DNA of 34,610 bases. Source: an uncultured Prochlorococcus sp. (GTDB taxonomy: Bacteria > Cyanobacteriota > Cyanobacteriia > PCC-6307 > Cyanobiaceae). The stretch lies in assembly GCA_902590775.1 (NCBI GenBank), contig CACIYC010000014.1, positions 1 to 34,610 on the forward strand. Reading direction: 5' to 3'. Below the pieces are notes generated by a model that saw nothing but the letters and a program-made list of their open reading frames with translations, did no database searches and was not told where the DNA came from. The first letter of the stretch is position 1. Each line of letters opens with the position of its first letter. This document shows, piece by piece, positions 1-9,276 of this stretch. Both the position numbers and the translations under genes were made by a program.

Positions 1-587
1 GAAGTGATATAAGGTTCTTCAGCAATATTGTTGAATAGCGTTCGACATTTATTTTGAATACGCTTTCTTAAACGAAATAATAAATTTTCAAGTTCTTTAC
101 CTTCAAAGCTGCCTTGAACAAGCCATTGCTCAATAAAAGGAGCGGTTTCTTTGGCTTGAGTTCCAAGAACTAAAGAATTAACAGGAACTTCTCTCCATCC
201 TTGAGAGGATAAACCAAGCTTTTTGGCTTCTTCTTCGAAAATTAATTCTGCTTTTTTGCGTTTTTCTAAATTCTTGGGCATGAAAATCATTCCCAATCCG
301 TATGAATTGGTGCATTTTTTAGTTTGAGGCCAAATTGCTTCTAATAAATTCCAAGGAATACCGCATAGGATTCCTGCACCGTCCCCTGAATCGCCATCGC
401 CTCCACATCCCCCTCTATGCTCCATACATTCGAGTCCTCGAAGAGCTTGTTTCAAAATCCAATGACTTTTTATTCCATCAATTTGTGCTAAAAACCCAAC
501 TCCACAAGCATCTTTTTCTCCAACCAAGGAATTAGGAGCATTACTGTCACAGTATGGCCAATCAGGAATATGTTTTTTGTGAGGCAT
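1..587 (-). CDS. glsF: Ferredoxin-dependent glutamate synthase, N-terminal part (cut by window edge)
   Basis: The reading frame runs off the left edge, leaving 195 N-terminal residues of a protein that is normally about 1,500 long. It reads MPHKKHIPDW, then DACGVGFL with Cys28, the conserved N-terminal nucleophile of class II glutamine amidotransferases that is exposed after propeptide removal. HRGGCGGDGDSGDGAG follows, the glycine-rich motif of glutamate synthase amidotransferase domains. The family makes two glutamates from glutamine and 2-oxoglutarate; the cyanobacterial form takes electrons from reduced ferredoxin. The ferredoxin assignment is inferred from organism type, because the synthase and FMN/Fe-S domains lie outside the window. 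The ATG at 585-587 is chosen because an in-frame TAA lies just upstream. It is divergent from the str operon. Other names in use are gltB and gltS. Confidence 0.93.
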   Translation of the reverse strand, partial: MPHKKHIPDWPYCDSNAPNSLVGEKDACGVGFLAQIDGIKSHWILKQALRGLECMEHRGGCGGDGDSGDGAGILCGIPWNLLEAIWPQTKKCTNSYGLGMIFMPKNLEKRKKAELIFEEEAKKLGLSSQGWREVPVNSLVLGTQAKETAPFIEQWLVQGSFEGKELENLLFRLRKRIQNKCRTLFNNIAEEPYIT

Positions 588-845
588 GAATGCAACCAAA
601 CTTTAGTTTCGCCTTGGTAAATTAAAAAGCAGTGCTTATAGGTATCAAAAATTATCCTATAATGCTTCTTTTGATTGTTTTAAAACGCGAAGAGGTAATA
701 AATCAATTGATCTAGACCATTGTTTGTCTAATTGGTTCTTAATGAAAAAATCCTTTTAGACAAAAATTCTTCTAATTGCGCTCGAACTAGTAGAATAGAA
801 GATTATAGATTAGGGTCCAAATTTTTCTGACCCAGTCAGTCTTCG
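588..845. promoter_or_regulatory. Divergent glsF / str operon intergenic region
   Basis: A 258-bp AT-rich spacer between divergent genes must carry promoters for both. A plausible plus-strand -10 is TATAGA at 804-809, which would give a start near 815 and a leader of about 30 nt for rpsL. No good -35 sits at the right distance, which is not unusual in Prochlorococcus. In the leader, GGGTC (813-817) can pair with GACCC (829-833) across an 11-nt loop. An overlapping alternative pairs CTGA with TCAG just downstream, so the two folds exclude each other immediately before the start codon. No gene is seen here. Confidence 0.35.
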
Positions 846-1217
846 ATGCCAACTATTCAACAGCTAATTAGAACTGAGCGACAGCGACTTACTCGCAAAA
901 CAAAGTCGCCAGCATTGAGATCATGTCCAGAAAGAAGGGGTGTTTGCACAAGGGTTTATACCTCAACTCCCAAAAAGCCTAATTCTGCTTTGCGCAAAGT
1001 TGCTCGTGTTCGCTTAACTTCGGGCTTTGAAGTTACAGCTTATATCCCTGGTATAGGTCACAATCTTCAAGAGCACTCTGTGGTCCTCTTGCGCGGAGGC
1101 AGGGTAAAAGATCTGCCAGGAGTTCGTTATCACATCATTCGGGGTACATTGGATACTGCAGGGGTTAAGGATCGTCGCCAATCAAGATCCAAATATGGTG
1201 CTAAAACTCCCAAATAA
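846..1217 (+). CDS. rpsL: 30S ribosomal protein S12
   Basis: This 123-residue protein has the normal S12 length and the family start MPTIQQLIR. The decoding-centre loop [11 protein letters not shown] is intact, with Lys43 at the position known for streptomycin-resistance changes. KDLPGVRYH contains Asp89, the residue that RimO methylthiolates in E. coli. S12 lies at the 30S A-site and controls decoding accuracy. The wild-type lysines suggest no streptomycin-resistance substitution. It is the first gene of the str operon and is followed 43 nt later by rpsG. A leader hairpin ends 12 nt before the ATG. Confidence 0.99.
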   Translation: MPTIQQLIRTERQRLTRKTKSPALRSCPERRGVCTRVYTSTPKKPNSALRKVARVRLTSGFEVTAYIPGIGHNLQEHSVVLLRGGRVKDLPGVRYHIIRGTLDTAGVKDRRQSRSKYGAKTPK

Positions 1218-1260
1218 TAAATAAAACTTAATCAACTATTAATTTACTTTAATTAATCTT

Positions 1261-1731
1261 ATGTCCAGACGTAACGCAGCCGAAAAAAGACCGGTTTTAC
1301 CTGATCCACAATTCAATAATCGTCTTGCAACTATGATGGTTGCAAGACTCATGAAACACGGGAAGAAATCAACTGCTCAAAGAATTTTGTCCAAGGCATT
1401 TGGATTGATTAATGAGCGAACAGGAGGAGACCCTATAGAACTTTTTGAAACAGCTATTAAAAATGCAACTCCTCTTGTAGAAGTTAGAGCAAGACGTGTT
1501 GGTGGCGCTACTTATCAGGTTCCTATGGAGGTGCGTCAGGAAAGAGGAACTGCAATGGCTCTTAGATGGTTAGTTAATTTTTCAAGGGCTAGAAATGGCA
1601 GAAGCATGGCTCATAAACTTGCAGGTGAATTAATGGATGCTGCAAACGAGGCTGGGAGTGCAGTACGCAAGCGTGAGGAAACCCATAAAATGGCAGAAGC
1701 TAATAAAGCATTTGCTCATTATCGTTATTGA
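1261..1731 (+). CDS. rpsG: 30S ribosomal protein S7
   Basis: This 156-residue protein starts [16 protein letters not shown] and carries the RNA-binding S7 core ([12 protein letters not shown] and [14 protein letters not shown]). S7 starts assembly of the 30S head by binding the 3' domain of 16S rRNA, and it contacts tRNA at the E site. In E. coli S7 also represses its own operon by binding the rpsL-rpsG spacer. The spacer here is only 43 nt and AT-rich, with no obvious large hairpin, so that control is not evident. It is followed after 92 nt by fusA. Length and ends look complete. Confidence 0.99.
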   Translation: MSRRNAAEKRPVLPDPQFNNRLATMMVARLMKHGKKSTAQRILSKAFGLINERTGGDPIELFETAIKNATPLVEVRARRVGGATYQVPMEVRQERGTAMALRWLVNFSRARNGRSMAHKLAGELMDAANEAGSAVRKREETHKMAEANKAFAHYRY

Positions 1732-1823
1732 TTTAATTAGAGATAACACTAAATACTTTCACTTTTTCCTGTTCACCTGTAGAGTCACTTCCGCTTTAAA
1801 CCCTTGCAATTGGAGAAATAGCT

Positions 1824-3899
1824 GTGTCTCGTGCTTTTGCCCTAGAACGTGTAAGAAATATTGGTATTGCAGCGCATATTGACGCTGGGAAAACCACTAC
1901 TACAGAAAGGATTCTCTTCTATTCCGGAGTTGTTCACAAGATTGGTGAAGTCCATGACGGTGCTGCTGTGACTGACTGGATGGCTCAAGAGAGAGAGAGA
2001 GGTATAACCATTACCGCTGCAGCGATTTCAACAAGTTGGCAAGATCACAGAATCAACATTATTGATACTCCTGGTCACGTGGATTTCACTATTGAAGTGG
2101 AAAGGTCCATGAGAGTTTTAGATGGAGTAATTGCGGTTTTTTGTGCTGTAGGAGGAGTGCAACCTCAGTCTGAGACTGTGTGGAGACAGGCTGACCGCTA
2201 TTCCGTTCCTAGAATGGTTTTTGTGAATAAGATGGATAGAACTGGAGCTGATTTTTTAAAGGTTTACGGACAAATTAAAGATCGATTGAAAGCTAATGCT
2301 GCACCAATTCAACTTCCAATTGGAGCAGAGGGGGATCTCAGAGGCATAATTGATTTAGTTGGCAATAAGGCTTATATCTACAAAAATGATTTAGGAACTG
2401 ATATTGAAGAGACTGATATACCAGCAGAAATGGCAGAAGAGGCCTCTGTATGGCGCAGTAAATTAATGGAAACTGTTGCAGAGACAGATGAAGAATTAAT
2501 AGATCATTTTCTCGAAAATGGAGAATTAACAATAGAACAGCTGAAAAAAGGTATTAGAGAAGGTGTTCTTAAGCATGGTCTTGTTCCAATGTTATGTGGT
2601 TCAGCTTTTAAAAATAAAGGCGTTCAGCTTGTATTAGATGCGGTTATTAATTATTTGCCAGCACCTATAGATGTCCCTCCTATTCAAGGTCTTTTACCAA
2701 GCGGTAAGGAGGATGTAAGGCCTTCCGAAGATGATGCACCTTTTAGTGCACTTGCTTTTAAGGTCATGTCAGACCCTTATGGAAAATTGACTTTTGTAAG
2801 AATGTATTCAGGAGTTCTTGAAAAGGGAAGTTATGTACTTAATTCAACTAAAGATGCAAAAGAACGGATTTCACGTTTAGTAGTACTAAAAGCCGATGAT
2901 CGCGAAGAGGTTGATCAATTGCGAGCTGGTGATTTAGGCGCAGTCTTGGGCCTTAAAAATACAACCACTGGAGATACTTTGTGCTCAACTGATGATCCAA
3001 TAGTGCTTGAAACACTTTTTGTTCCCGAACCAGTTATTTCAGTTGCTGTTGAGCCGAAGACAAAAGGTGATATGGAAAAACTTTCCAAGGCATTGATTGC
3101 ATTAGCAGAGGAAGATCCGACCTTTAGAGTAAGTACAGATCAAGAAACAAATCAGACTGTCATAGCTGGAATGGGTGAACTTCACTTGGAGATCCTTGTT
3201 GACAGGATGCTTCGTGAGTTCAAGGTTGAGGCAAATATTGGGGCTCCTCAAGTTTCTTATAGAGAAACTATTAGATCAAGCTCAAAAGGGGAAGGAAAAT
3301 ATGCTCGTCAGACTGGAGGAAAGGGACAATATGGTCATGTTGTTATTGAAATGGAACCTGGAGAAGCTGGATCTGGATTTGAATTTGTAAATAAAATTGT
3401 AGGAGGAATAGTTCCCAAGGAATATATTGGACCTGCTTCAAATGGAATGAAAGAAACTTGTGAATCAGGAGTTTTAGCTGGATATCCTTTAATTGATGTA
3501 AAAGTAACGATGGTTGACGGTTCTTTTCATGATGTTGATTCATCAGAAATGGCCTTCAAAATTGCTGGATCGATGGCGTTTAAGGATGGAGTTAAAAAAT
3601 GCAATCCAGTTCTTCTTGAGCCAATGATGAAAGTTGAGGTTGAAGTCCCTGAAGATTTTCTTGGATCAATAATTGGGGACCTTTCTTCTAGAAGAGGACA
3701 GGTTGAAGGTCAATCCATAGATGATGGTATTTCTAAGGTTCAGTCAAAAGTTCCTTTAGCCGAAATGTTTGGTTACGCCACTCAACTTCGTTCTATGACT
3801 CAAGGTAGAGGTATATTCTCAATGGAGTTTAGCCAATACGAGGAAGTCCCTCGTAATGTTGCTGAAGCAATCATCTCTAAGAATCAGGGCAATTCCTGA
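1824..3899 (+). CDS. fusA: Translation elongation factor G
   Basis: A 691-residue GTPase that moves the ribosome along mRNA and also helps recycle it with RRF. The P-loop AHIDAGKT is at residues 17-24, followed by the switch region [11 protein letters not shown], then DTPGH and NKMD. Domain IV and V sequences follow ([12 protein letters not shown] and [15 protein letters not shown]). The start is GTG at 1824, with GGAG at 1812-1815 at a suitable distance; this gives the usual N-terminus just before the P-loop. It lies between rpsG and tufA, the standard str operon order. No insertion or missing motif was seen. Confidence 0.99.
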   Translation: MSRAFALERVRNIGIAAHIDAGKTTTTERILFYSGVVHKIGEVHDGAAVTDWMAQERERGITITAAAISTSWQDHRINIIDTPGHVDFTIEVERSMRVLDGVIAVFCAVGGVQPQSETVWRQADRYSVPRMVFVNKMDRTGADFLKVYGQIKDRLKANAAPIQLPIGAEGDLRGIIDLVGNKAYIYKNDLGTDIEETDIPAEMAEEASVWRSKLMETVAETDEELIDHFLENGELTIEQLKKGIREGVLKHGLVPMLCGSAFKNKGVQLVLDAVINYLPAPIDVPPIQGLLPSGKEDVRPSEDDAPFSALAFKVMSDPYGKLTFVRMYSGVLEKGSYVLNSTKDAKERISRLVVLKADDREEVDQLRAGDLGAVLGLKNTTTGDTLCSTDDPIVLETLFVPEPVISVAVEPKTKGDMEKLSKALIALAEEDPTFRVSTDQETNQTVIAGMGELHLEILVDRMLREFKVEANIGAPQVSYRETIRSSSKGEGKYARQTGGKGQYGHVVIEMEPGEAGSGFEFVNKIVGGIVPKEYIGPASNGMKETCESGVLAGYPLIDVKVTMVDGSFHDVDSSEMAFKIAGSMAFKDGVKKCNPVLLEPMMKVEVEVPEDFLGSIIGDLSSRRGQVEGQSIDDGISKVQSKVPLAEMFGYATQLRSMTQGRGIFSMEFSQYEEVPRNVAEAIISKNQGNS

Positions 3900-3945
3900 T
3901 ATCTTCGACATCAATCGTCTATTATTAAATTGATTCTTTAAACAA

Positions 3946-5145
3946 ATGGCCAGAGAGAAGTTCGAAAGAAACAAGCCTCACGTCAACATTGGGACAATAG
4001 GGCATGTTGATCACGGCAAAACTACCCTTACTGCTGCTATCACAAATGTGTTAGCCAAAAAAGGGCAGGCTGAAGCCCAGGATTATGGTGATATTGATGG
4101 TGCTCCAGAAGAAAGAGAGCGCGGTATCACAATCAATACAGCTCATGTTGAATATGAGACTGAAGGTAGGCACTATGCCCATGTTGATTGCCCAGGGCAT
4201 GCTGATTATGTGAAAAATATGATCACAGGTGCTGCTCAGATGGATGGAGCGATTTTGGTTTGTGCTGCTACTGACGGCCCAATGGCTCAAACCAAAGAAC
4301 ACATACTTTTGGCTAAACAAGTTGGTGTTCCAGCTCTAGTAGTTGCTCTGAATAAGTGCGATATGGTTGATGATCCTGAGATCATTGAGCTTGTCGAAAT
4401 GGAAATACGTGAGCTTCTAGATAGCTATGATTTCCCTGGAGATGAGATTCCTATTGTTCATGTTTCTGGTTTAAAGGCTCTTGAAGGAGATTCTGAGTGG
4501 GAAGGTAAAGTTGAGGAATTGATGAAAGCGGTAGATGCATCAATTCCCGAACCTGAAAGAGAGATTGACAAGCCTTTCTTAATGGCTGTTGAGGATGTTT
4601 TTTCAATTACAGGTAGAGGTACAGTTGCTACGGGACGAATTGAAAGAGGCAAGGTAAATGTAGGAGAGGAAGTTGAAATAGTTGGTATTAAAGATACGAG
4701 AATGACAACCGTTACTGGAGTTGAGATGTTCCGTAAACTTCTTGATGAAGGAATGGCAGGTGACAATGTAGGTCTTTTGCTTAGGGGAATTCAAAAAGAA
4801 GATATAGAACGTGGAATGGTTCTTGTAAAGAAAGGTTCAATCACTCCGCACACTCAATTTGAGGGTGAGGTTTATGTTTTGAAAAAAGAAGAAGGTGGAA
4901 GACACACTCCTTTCTTTGCTGGATATCGCCCTCAGTTTTATATCAGAACTACAGATGTAACTGGTCAAATTACAGCTTTTACTGCTGATGATGGAAGTAG
5001 TGTTGAAATGGTTATGCCTGGAGACAGGATTAAGATGACAGGAGAATTAATTTGTCCTGTTGCCATTGAGCAAGGTATGAGATTTGCAATTAGAGAAGGA
5101 GGAAGGACTATAGGAGCTGGAGTCGTTTCTAAGATAATTAAATAA
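3946..5145 (+). CDS. tufA: Translation elongation factor Tu
   Basis: A 399-residue GTPase that brings aminoacyl-tRNA to the ribosomal A site. GHVDHGKT is at residues 19-26, DCPGH at 81-85 and NKCD at 136-139; domains 2 and 3 follow in full and end [15 protein letters not shown]. The residue after NKC-D-M and the switch I sequence ERERGITI are normal. It lies 46 nt after fusA. The codon choice and the strong family match fit a highly expressed gene. Its TAA stop is the first base-paired part of a 24-bp perfect inverted repeat that extends into the spacer before rpsJ (see the hairpin entry). Confidence 0.99.
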   Translation: MAREKFERNKPHVNIGTIGHVDHGKTTLTAAITNVLAKKGQAEAQDYGDIDGAPEERERGITINTAHVEYETEGRHYAHVDCPGHADYVKNMITGAAQMDGAILVCAATDGPMAQTKEHILLAKQVGVPALVVALNKCDMVDDPEIIELVEMEIRELLDSYDFPGDEIPIVHVSGLKALEGDSEWEGKVEELMKAVDASIPEPEREIDKPFLMAVEDVFSITGRGTVATGRIERGKVNVGEEVEIVGIKDTRMTTVTGVEMFRKLLDEGMAGDNVGLLLRGIQKEDIERGMVLVKKGSITPHTQFEGEVYVLKKEEGGRHTPFFAGYRPQFYIRTTDVTGQITAFTADDGSSVEMVMPGDRIKMTGELICPVAIEQGMRFAIREGGRTIGAGVVSKIIK

Positions 5146-5198
5146 ATCTTGCTTATTGGCTGGATTCAAATTCAAATCCAGCCAATAAGCAAGATTTA
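5143..5198 (+). terminator. 24-bp perfect hairpin starting in the tufA stop codon
   Basis: Positions 5143-5166 and 5175-5198 are exact reverse complements, separated by an 8-nt loop (5167-5174). The left arm includes the tufA TAA. A run of five T follows only at 5207-5211, nine bases beyond the stem, so this is not a textbook intrinsic terminator. It could end or attenuate the tufA transcript before rpsJ, act as a barrier to 3' exonucleases, or be an RNase III substrate. The structure is seen directly; its function is inferred. Confidence 0.6.
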
Positions 5199-5289
5199 AA
5201 AGTTGATTTTTGTACCCTAATTCAACTCATTGAACCTTGAAAATTAATTTTCAAATTTTCCTTTTGAAGTAACTAACTTATTTAGCATT

Positions 5290-5610
5290 ATGTCAACGGC
5301 AATAGTTCAGCAAAAGATAAGAATACGCCTTAAGGCTTTTGATCGGCGTATGTTAGATCTTTCATGTGAAAAAATCATTGAAACGGCAGACAATACATCT
5401 GCTACAGCCATAGGACCTATTCCTCTTCCTACTAAACGAAAGATCTATTGTGTTTTGCGTTCTCCTCATGTTGACAAGGATTCTAGAGAGCATTTTGAAA
5501 CGCGTACTCATAGACGAATAATTGATATTTACAGTCCTTCAGCTAAAACAATAGATGCTTTAATGAAACTGGATTTACCTAGTGGAGTTGATATTGAAGT
5601 TAAGCTTTGA
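5290..5610 (+). CDS. rpsJ: 30S ribosomal protein S10
   Basis: A 106-residue S10 with the expected IRIRLKAFD start region, the PIPLPTK loop, the [17 protein letters not shown] motif and a C-terminus ending GVDIEVKL. S10 sits in the 30S head; in other bacteria it also works in antitermination with NusB. In cyanobacteria rpsJ is found after tuf rather than at the head of the S10 operon, as seen here. The 144-nt spacer after tufA contains the large hairpin, so rpsJ may be read at a lower level than tufA or from its own promoter. Confidence 0.98.
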   Translation: MSTAIVQQKIRIRLKAFDRRMLDLSCEKIIETADNTSATAIGPIPLPTKRKIYCVLRSPHVDKDSREHFETRTHRRIIDIYSPSAKTIDALMKLDLPSGVDIEVKL

Positions 5611-5673
5611 TGATGGAAATGCTTCAATAAGCCGCACATTTAAGTAGTATTTGTATGTGTTTGGGAGATTCCC

Positions 5674-6336
5674 GTGACCGATATATCAGTCAGGGAGTTA
5701 CCTCTGTTTCCACTTCCTGATGTAGTTCTTTTCCCGCAAGAGGTTTTACCTCTTCATATTTTTGAATCAAGATATCGAATAATGCTTCAATCTGCTTTAG
5801 AAGCAGATAGTCGCTTTGGAATAGTTAGATTAAATCCAACTACTAAGAAGTTTGAAGACATTGGTTGTTGCGCACAAATAATTAAACATCAAACCTCAGA
5901 AGATGGGCGTAGCAATATTGTGACACTTGGTCAGCAACGCTTTCAAATTCTAGAAATTATTAGAGAAGCACCTTTTTATACTGCAATGATTACATGGATT
6001 GATGATGAACCTATTGAGAATCCAGATGAATTAAATCAACTTTCAAACTCTGTTTTGAGTGCATTACAAGACGTTGTAGCTTTGACTAGTAAATTGACTG
6101 ATTCAGAAAGAAATTTACCTGAGAGGTTGCCCAATATCCCTAGAGAATTGTCTTTTTGGATAGCTTCACATTTAGGCGGACCAGCTGCAGAAGAGCAGCA
6201 AAAATTGTTGGCAATGTTAGATACTGAAAAACGTTTGAAACGAGAATATGAGATGCTTGATCATACTAGAAGACAATTGGCAGCAAGAACAGCATTAAAA
6301 GATACACTCTCCAATGTAGACCAGGCTAATAATTGA
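5674..6336 (+). CDS. LON substrate-binding (N-terminal) domain protein
   Basis: This 220-residue protein matches the N-terminal domain of Lon protease (PUA-like fold): LPLFPLPDVVLFPQEVLPL, then HIFESRYR, then QQRFQILE. It has no AAA+ or protease part, so it is a stand-alone LON-N protein, a type common in cyanobacteria and plastids. Its role is not established; substrate or partner binding is an inference from the domain. The C-terminal 50 residues are helical and charged. The start is GTG at 5674, with GGGAGA at 5663-5668. Its stop overlaps the ATG of the next gene by one base (TGATG), which suggests translational coupling. Confidence 0.88.
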   Translation: MTDISVRELPLFPLPDVVLFPQEVLPLHIFESRYRIMLQSALEADSRFGIVRLNPTTKKFEDIGCCAQIIKHQTSEDGRSNIVTLGQQRFQILEIIREAPFYTAMITWIDDEPIENPDELNQLSNSVLSALQDVVALTSKLTDSERNLPERLPNIPRELSFWIASHLGGPAAEEQQKLLAMLDTEKRLKREYEMLDHTRRQLAARTALKDTLSNVDQANN

Positions 6337-7271
6337 TGTTAATTTACTTTCTTTTCTTTAGTTTTTTTTTCTGTACATTAATATTTTTAATATGGTTTTT
6401 TAATGATAGAAAGTTTATATCAAGTCAAAGTGTCTCTGCTTCTTATGATTCATGGACAAATGATCAATTATTGGAAGCATTATGGGGAGAACATATCCAT
6501 CTTGGTTATTATGAGAAATATTATAAAAATAAAGATTTTAGACAAGCGAAAATTGATTTTGTTCATTACTTAGTTCAATGGAGTGGATTAGATCAACTGC
6601 CTAAAGGTTCAAAAATTATTGATATTGGATGTGGAATAGGAGGGAGTTCTCGTATTCTTGCTAAGGATTATGGATTTGATGTTTTAGGCATTTCTATTAG
6701 CAAAGAGCAGGTTAAAAGAGCAAATCAACTTACTCCGAATAATTGCTCATGTCGTTTTGAAGTGATGGATGCACTTAAATTGAAATTAGATGACAGAAGT
6801 TTTGATGGTGTTTGGAGTGTGGAGGCAGGAGCTCATATGCAAAATAAGCAGTTATTTGCTGATGAAATGCTAAGAGTTTTAAAACCAGGTGGTTTATTGG
6901 CTTTGGCTGATTGGAATAGAAAAGAATACAACAATGGGAAGTTAGGTTTCATAGATAATTTAATTATGAATCAGCTTTTAAATCAATGGTCTCATCCTGC
7001 ATTCTCAAGTATCAATGGTTTCAAAGGAAATTTAAAAAATAGCATTTATTGTTTAGAAAAAGTTGATGCAGATGATTGGACAAAGTTTACATTACCATCT
7101 TGGAATGATTCTATAATTGAAGGTTGTAGGCGCCCTATGATTTGGATTAAACTAGGTCCAAAATCTTTTCTGAAAGGTTTGAGAGAAATACCAACAATTC
7201 TTTTAATGAGATGGGCATTTTCTAAAAAGCTTATGCAATTTGGTGTTTTCCGCTTCAAAACTTTTAAGTAG
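6336..7271 (+). CDS. SAM methyltransferase, MPBQ/MSBQ methyltransferase type
   Basis: The 311-residue protein closely resembles Synechocystis Sll0418, which methylates 2-methyl-6-phytyl (or solanesyl) benzoquinol in tocopherol/plastoquinone synthesis. It has an N-terminal membrane segment (about residues 2-22, almost all Phe/Leu/Ile), a YDSWT segment, the GEHIHLGYY motif, SAM motif I IIDIGCGIGGSSR (from residue 94), VWSVEAGAHM and a C-terminal EIPTILLMRWAFSKKL. I take the ATG at 6336 rather than the TTG one codon earlier, because the ATG overlaps the upstream stop in a TGATG coupling site. The 3' end overlaps pheA tail to tail by 8 nt. A gamma-tocopherol methyltransferase is the alternative, but the N-terminal anchor and GEHIHLG favour the MPBQ type. 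Confidence 0.88.
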   Translation: MLIYFLFFSFFFCTLIFLIWFFNDRKFISSQSVSASYDSWTNDQLLEALWGEHIHLGYYEKYYKNKDFRQAKIDFVHYLVQWSGLDQLPKGSKIIDIGCGIGGSSRILAKDYGFDVLGISISKEQVKRANQLTPNNCSCRFEVMDALKLKLDDRSFDGVWSVEAGAHMQNKQLFADEMLRVLKPGGLLALADWNRKEYNNGKLGFIDNLIMNQLLNQWSHPAFSSINGFKGNLKNSIYCLEKVDADDWTKFTLPSWNDSIIEGCRRPMIWIKLGPKSFLKGLREIPTILLMRWAFSKKLMQFGVFRFKTFK

Positions 7272-8112
7272 TTTCAATCCTCTGAGTATTTTTATAAGAT
7301 CCAAAGTAAATAACATTCTCACATAAAGGTTCTAATAATTGGTTTAATTGATTTTTTATATTTACAGATTCTATTTCAAGCTCTATATCAATAAAGAATA
7401 TATATTCTCCTAATTCTCTTTTTGAAGGTCTTGATTCAATACGACTCATATTTAGACCTAGTTTGGCAATACATTCCAAGGCTTTTAATAATGAGCCAGG
7501 TGTATTGGCATGGAGTGAGAATGCAAAACTAGCAATGTTACTTCCTTCAATGTTTTTTTCTTTATTGGCTAAAAGCACAAATCTAGTGCAATTGCCTGCA
7601 ACGTCATTTATGGGATATGCAAGAGCTTCTAGACCTTTGATATTAGAGGAATCCTTGGAAGCAATAGCTGCGCGAAATGTGCTGCCCTGGACCATCCTGA
7701 CTGCTTCTGAGGTCGAATTGGTTGGCAATTGAATGGCCGTTGGTAGATTCTCGTTTAGCCAGTTGCTGCACTGTGCAAGTGCTTGTGGATGGGATAGAAC
7801 TTCTGAAATATCGGAAATGGTGCCACTACTAATTAAGGCATGACGAATTGGCAAGACTAAAGCTCTTTGAATAAATAATTCTGGATATGTCCATAGAGAA
7901 TCTAACGTTCCTGTAACACCTCCTTCTACAGAATTTTCAATTGGTACTACAGCAGCTTCACAATCTTTATTGGCAAGATGTTCGATTACTGATCTAATTC
8001 CAGAACAAGGGATAAAGATAGGCTCAGAGAGAGTTTCTAGCTTTGCTAAAGCACAAGCTGCCTGCTCTGCATAGCTTCCTGTAGGTCCGAGATAGGCGAC
8101 TTGAGTTCGCAT
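7264..8112 (-). CDS. pheA: Prephenate dehydratase with ACT domain
   Basis: A 282-residue enzyme that turns prephenate into phenylpyruvate in phenylalanine synthesis. The catalytic domain starts VAYLGPTGSYAEQAA and has VVPIENSVEGGV and the catalytic TRF motif at residues 176-178. The ACT regulatory domain covers about residues 193-275 and includes the phenylalanine-binding signatures PGSLLKAL and ESRP (226-229), so feedback inhibition by phenylalanine is expected. There is no chorismate mutase domain, as in cyanobacterial monofunctional enzymes. Its start is only 33-54 nt from the divergent DUF1997 gene, and its end overlaps the methyltransferase gene. Confidence 0.97.
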   Translation of the reverse strand: MRTQVAYLGPTGSYAEQAACALAKLETLSEPIFIPCSGIRSVIEHLANKDCEAAVVPIENSVEGGVTGTLDSLWTYPELFIQRALVLPIRHALISSGTISDISEVLSHPQALAQCSNWLNENLPTAIQLPTNSTSEAVRMVQGSTFRAAIASKDSSNIKGLEALAYPINDVAGNCTRFVLLANKEKNIEGSNIASFAFSLHANTPGSLLKALECIAKLGLNMSRIESRPSKRELGEYIFFIDIELEIESVNIKNQLNQLLEPLCENVIYFGSYKNTQRIETT

Positions 8113-8145
8113 TATAAAAAAAAGAGTTCATGTGTCGATAGGATC

Positions 8146-8688
8146 ATGTCGCTTCAGTTGTTAATTATGTCTCTGGCTTTTAATGCTAGACAGAACATTG
8201 ACTTACCTGTCAAAAATAATATTCAGCGACTTCCTGATTATCTCTTACAACAGGAGAGGGTTGTTGGAGCAATGCTTGATCCGAAAAAGCTTGTCTCTTT
8301 AGGTCAAGGACAGTTTCGCTATAACGTTACTAGTTTCAAGGTATTTCAGTTAGAAGTAAATCCAGTTGTTTCAATTGCTGTAGAAAATAGTGAAGGAAAT
8401 AAATTGCAAATGCATGCAACTGATAGTGAATTGGATGGCCTTGGAATAGTTGATGATTTTGAGTTAATGCTTGATGCAACATTAATTGCATCAGAAAGAG
8501 GCTTGATGGGGGAAGCTTTCTTAGGCGTTAGCGTGAGTCAACCTTCCTTGCTAAGACTTATCCCTCCTAAGTTACTTGAGTCCACAGGACATTCTATTCT
8601 TAATGGAATCTTGATAGGAATAAAGGCTCGTGTAGAAAAACAGCTAATACACGATTTTTCAGCTTGGTGTGAAGAAACAATAGGTTGA
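8146..8688 (+). CDS. DUF1997 family protein
   Basis: This soluble protein of about 180 residues looks like the cyanobacterial/plastid DUF1997 family: an N-terminal LAFNARQNIDLPV strand, then LPDYLLQQERVVGAML, and a long helical C-terminal half ending DFSAWCEE. The family's function is not known to me; no catalytic motif or signal peptide is visible. The start is uncertain. ATG 8146 has AGGA too close before it, ATG 8167 would begin at the conserved MSLAFNARQ, and a TTG at 8101 would overlap pheA. I use 8146. It is divergent from pheA, so the shared promoter space is tiny, and convergent with rnhB, with a 9-nt gap. Confidence 0.78.
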   Translation: MSLQLLIMSLAFNARQNIDLPVKNNIQRLPDYLLQQERVVGAMLDPKKLVSLGQGQFRYNVTSFKVFQLEVNPVVSIAVENSEGNKLQMHATDSELDGLGIVDDFELMLDATLIASERGLMGEAFLGVSVSQPSLLRLIPPKLLESTGHSILNGILIGIKARVEKQLIHDFSAWCEETIG

Positions 8689-8697
8689 AAATTTTTT

Positions 8698-9270
8698 TTA
8701 TTTGATTCTTGAGATAAATGTTTTGCGATGAAGAGGTGTTGGGCCTAATTTTATTAATCTTTTACGATGAAACTCTGTTCCATACCCCACATTTTTTTCT
8801 AAACCATAGGAAGGATATTCTCTAGCTAATCGATTTAAAAGAGAATCTCTAGTTACTTTTGCTATAACACTTGCAGCAGCAATTGCCGGGGATTTATCCT
8901 CACCTTTTATTAAAGTTTCTTGCTTCCCTGTCCAAAGTCTTAAAGGTAAATTCCCATCAATTAGCAGTTTTTCTGGATGTGGGTTTAAGCGGTGAACGGC
9001 CCTAATCATTGCTTTTTCTGTGGCTAATCTTATGCCAAAGCAATCTATTTCTCGCGCAGAAGCTTGACCGATAGAGCAATTTACAGCGATTTCTTTGATC
9101 ATTGGCATTAATAAAGCTCGTTTTTTGGGCGACAACTTTTTACTATCTTTTAGACCTGCTCTAATTAAATCAATCTCAGCTTTCTGACTTAATATTACTG
9201 CTCCTGCAAAAACTGGTCCAAAAAGAGCACCTCTCCCGACTTCATCTATCCCTGCAACATTAGAGATCAT
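8698..9270 (-). CDS. rnhB: Ribonuclease HII
   Basis: A 190-residue enzyme that cuts RNA in RNA-DNA hybrids and starts removal of single ribonucleotides from DNA. The acidic catalytic set is visible: Asp9 and Glu10 in GIDEVGRG, Asp105 in LLIDGN, and Asp125 in KGEDKS, with the [12 protein letters not shown] helix following. DSKKLS, which binds substrate, is present. The protein is at the short end of the family but complete. The start lies 6 nt after the rne stop on the same strand, so both are probably on one transcript. Confidence 0.97.
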   Translation of the reverse strand: MISNVAGIDEVGRGALFGPVFAGAVILSQKAEIDLIRAGLKDSKKLSPKKRALLMPMIKEIAVNCSIGQASAREIDCFGIRLATEKAMIRAVHRLNPHPEKLLIDGNLPLRLWTGKQETLIKGEDKSPAIAAASVIAKVTRDSLLNRLAREYPSYGLEKNVGYGTEFHRKRLIKLGPTPLHRKTFISRIK

Positions 9271-9276
9271 AAAGTA

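Noticed and set aside
4051-4794. Several minus-strand open frames of 63-102 codons inside tufA
   Set aside because: They are shadows of the conserved EF-Tu reading frame, with no ribosome binding site or family similarity.
8101-8145. A longer DUF1997 protein starting at TTG 8101
   Set aside because: It would overlap the divergent pheA start and adds a lysine/serine-rich stretch not expected in the family.
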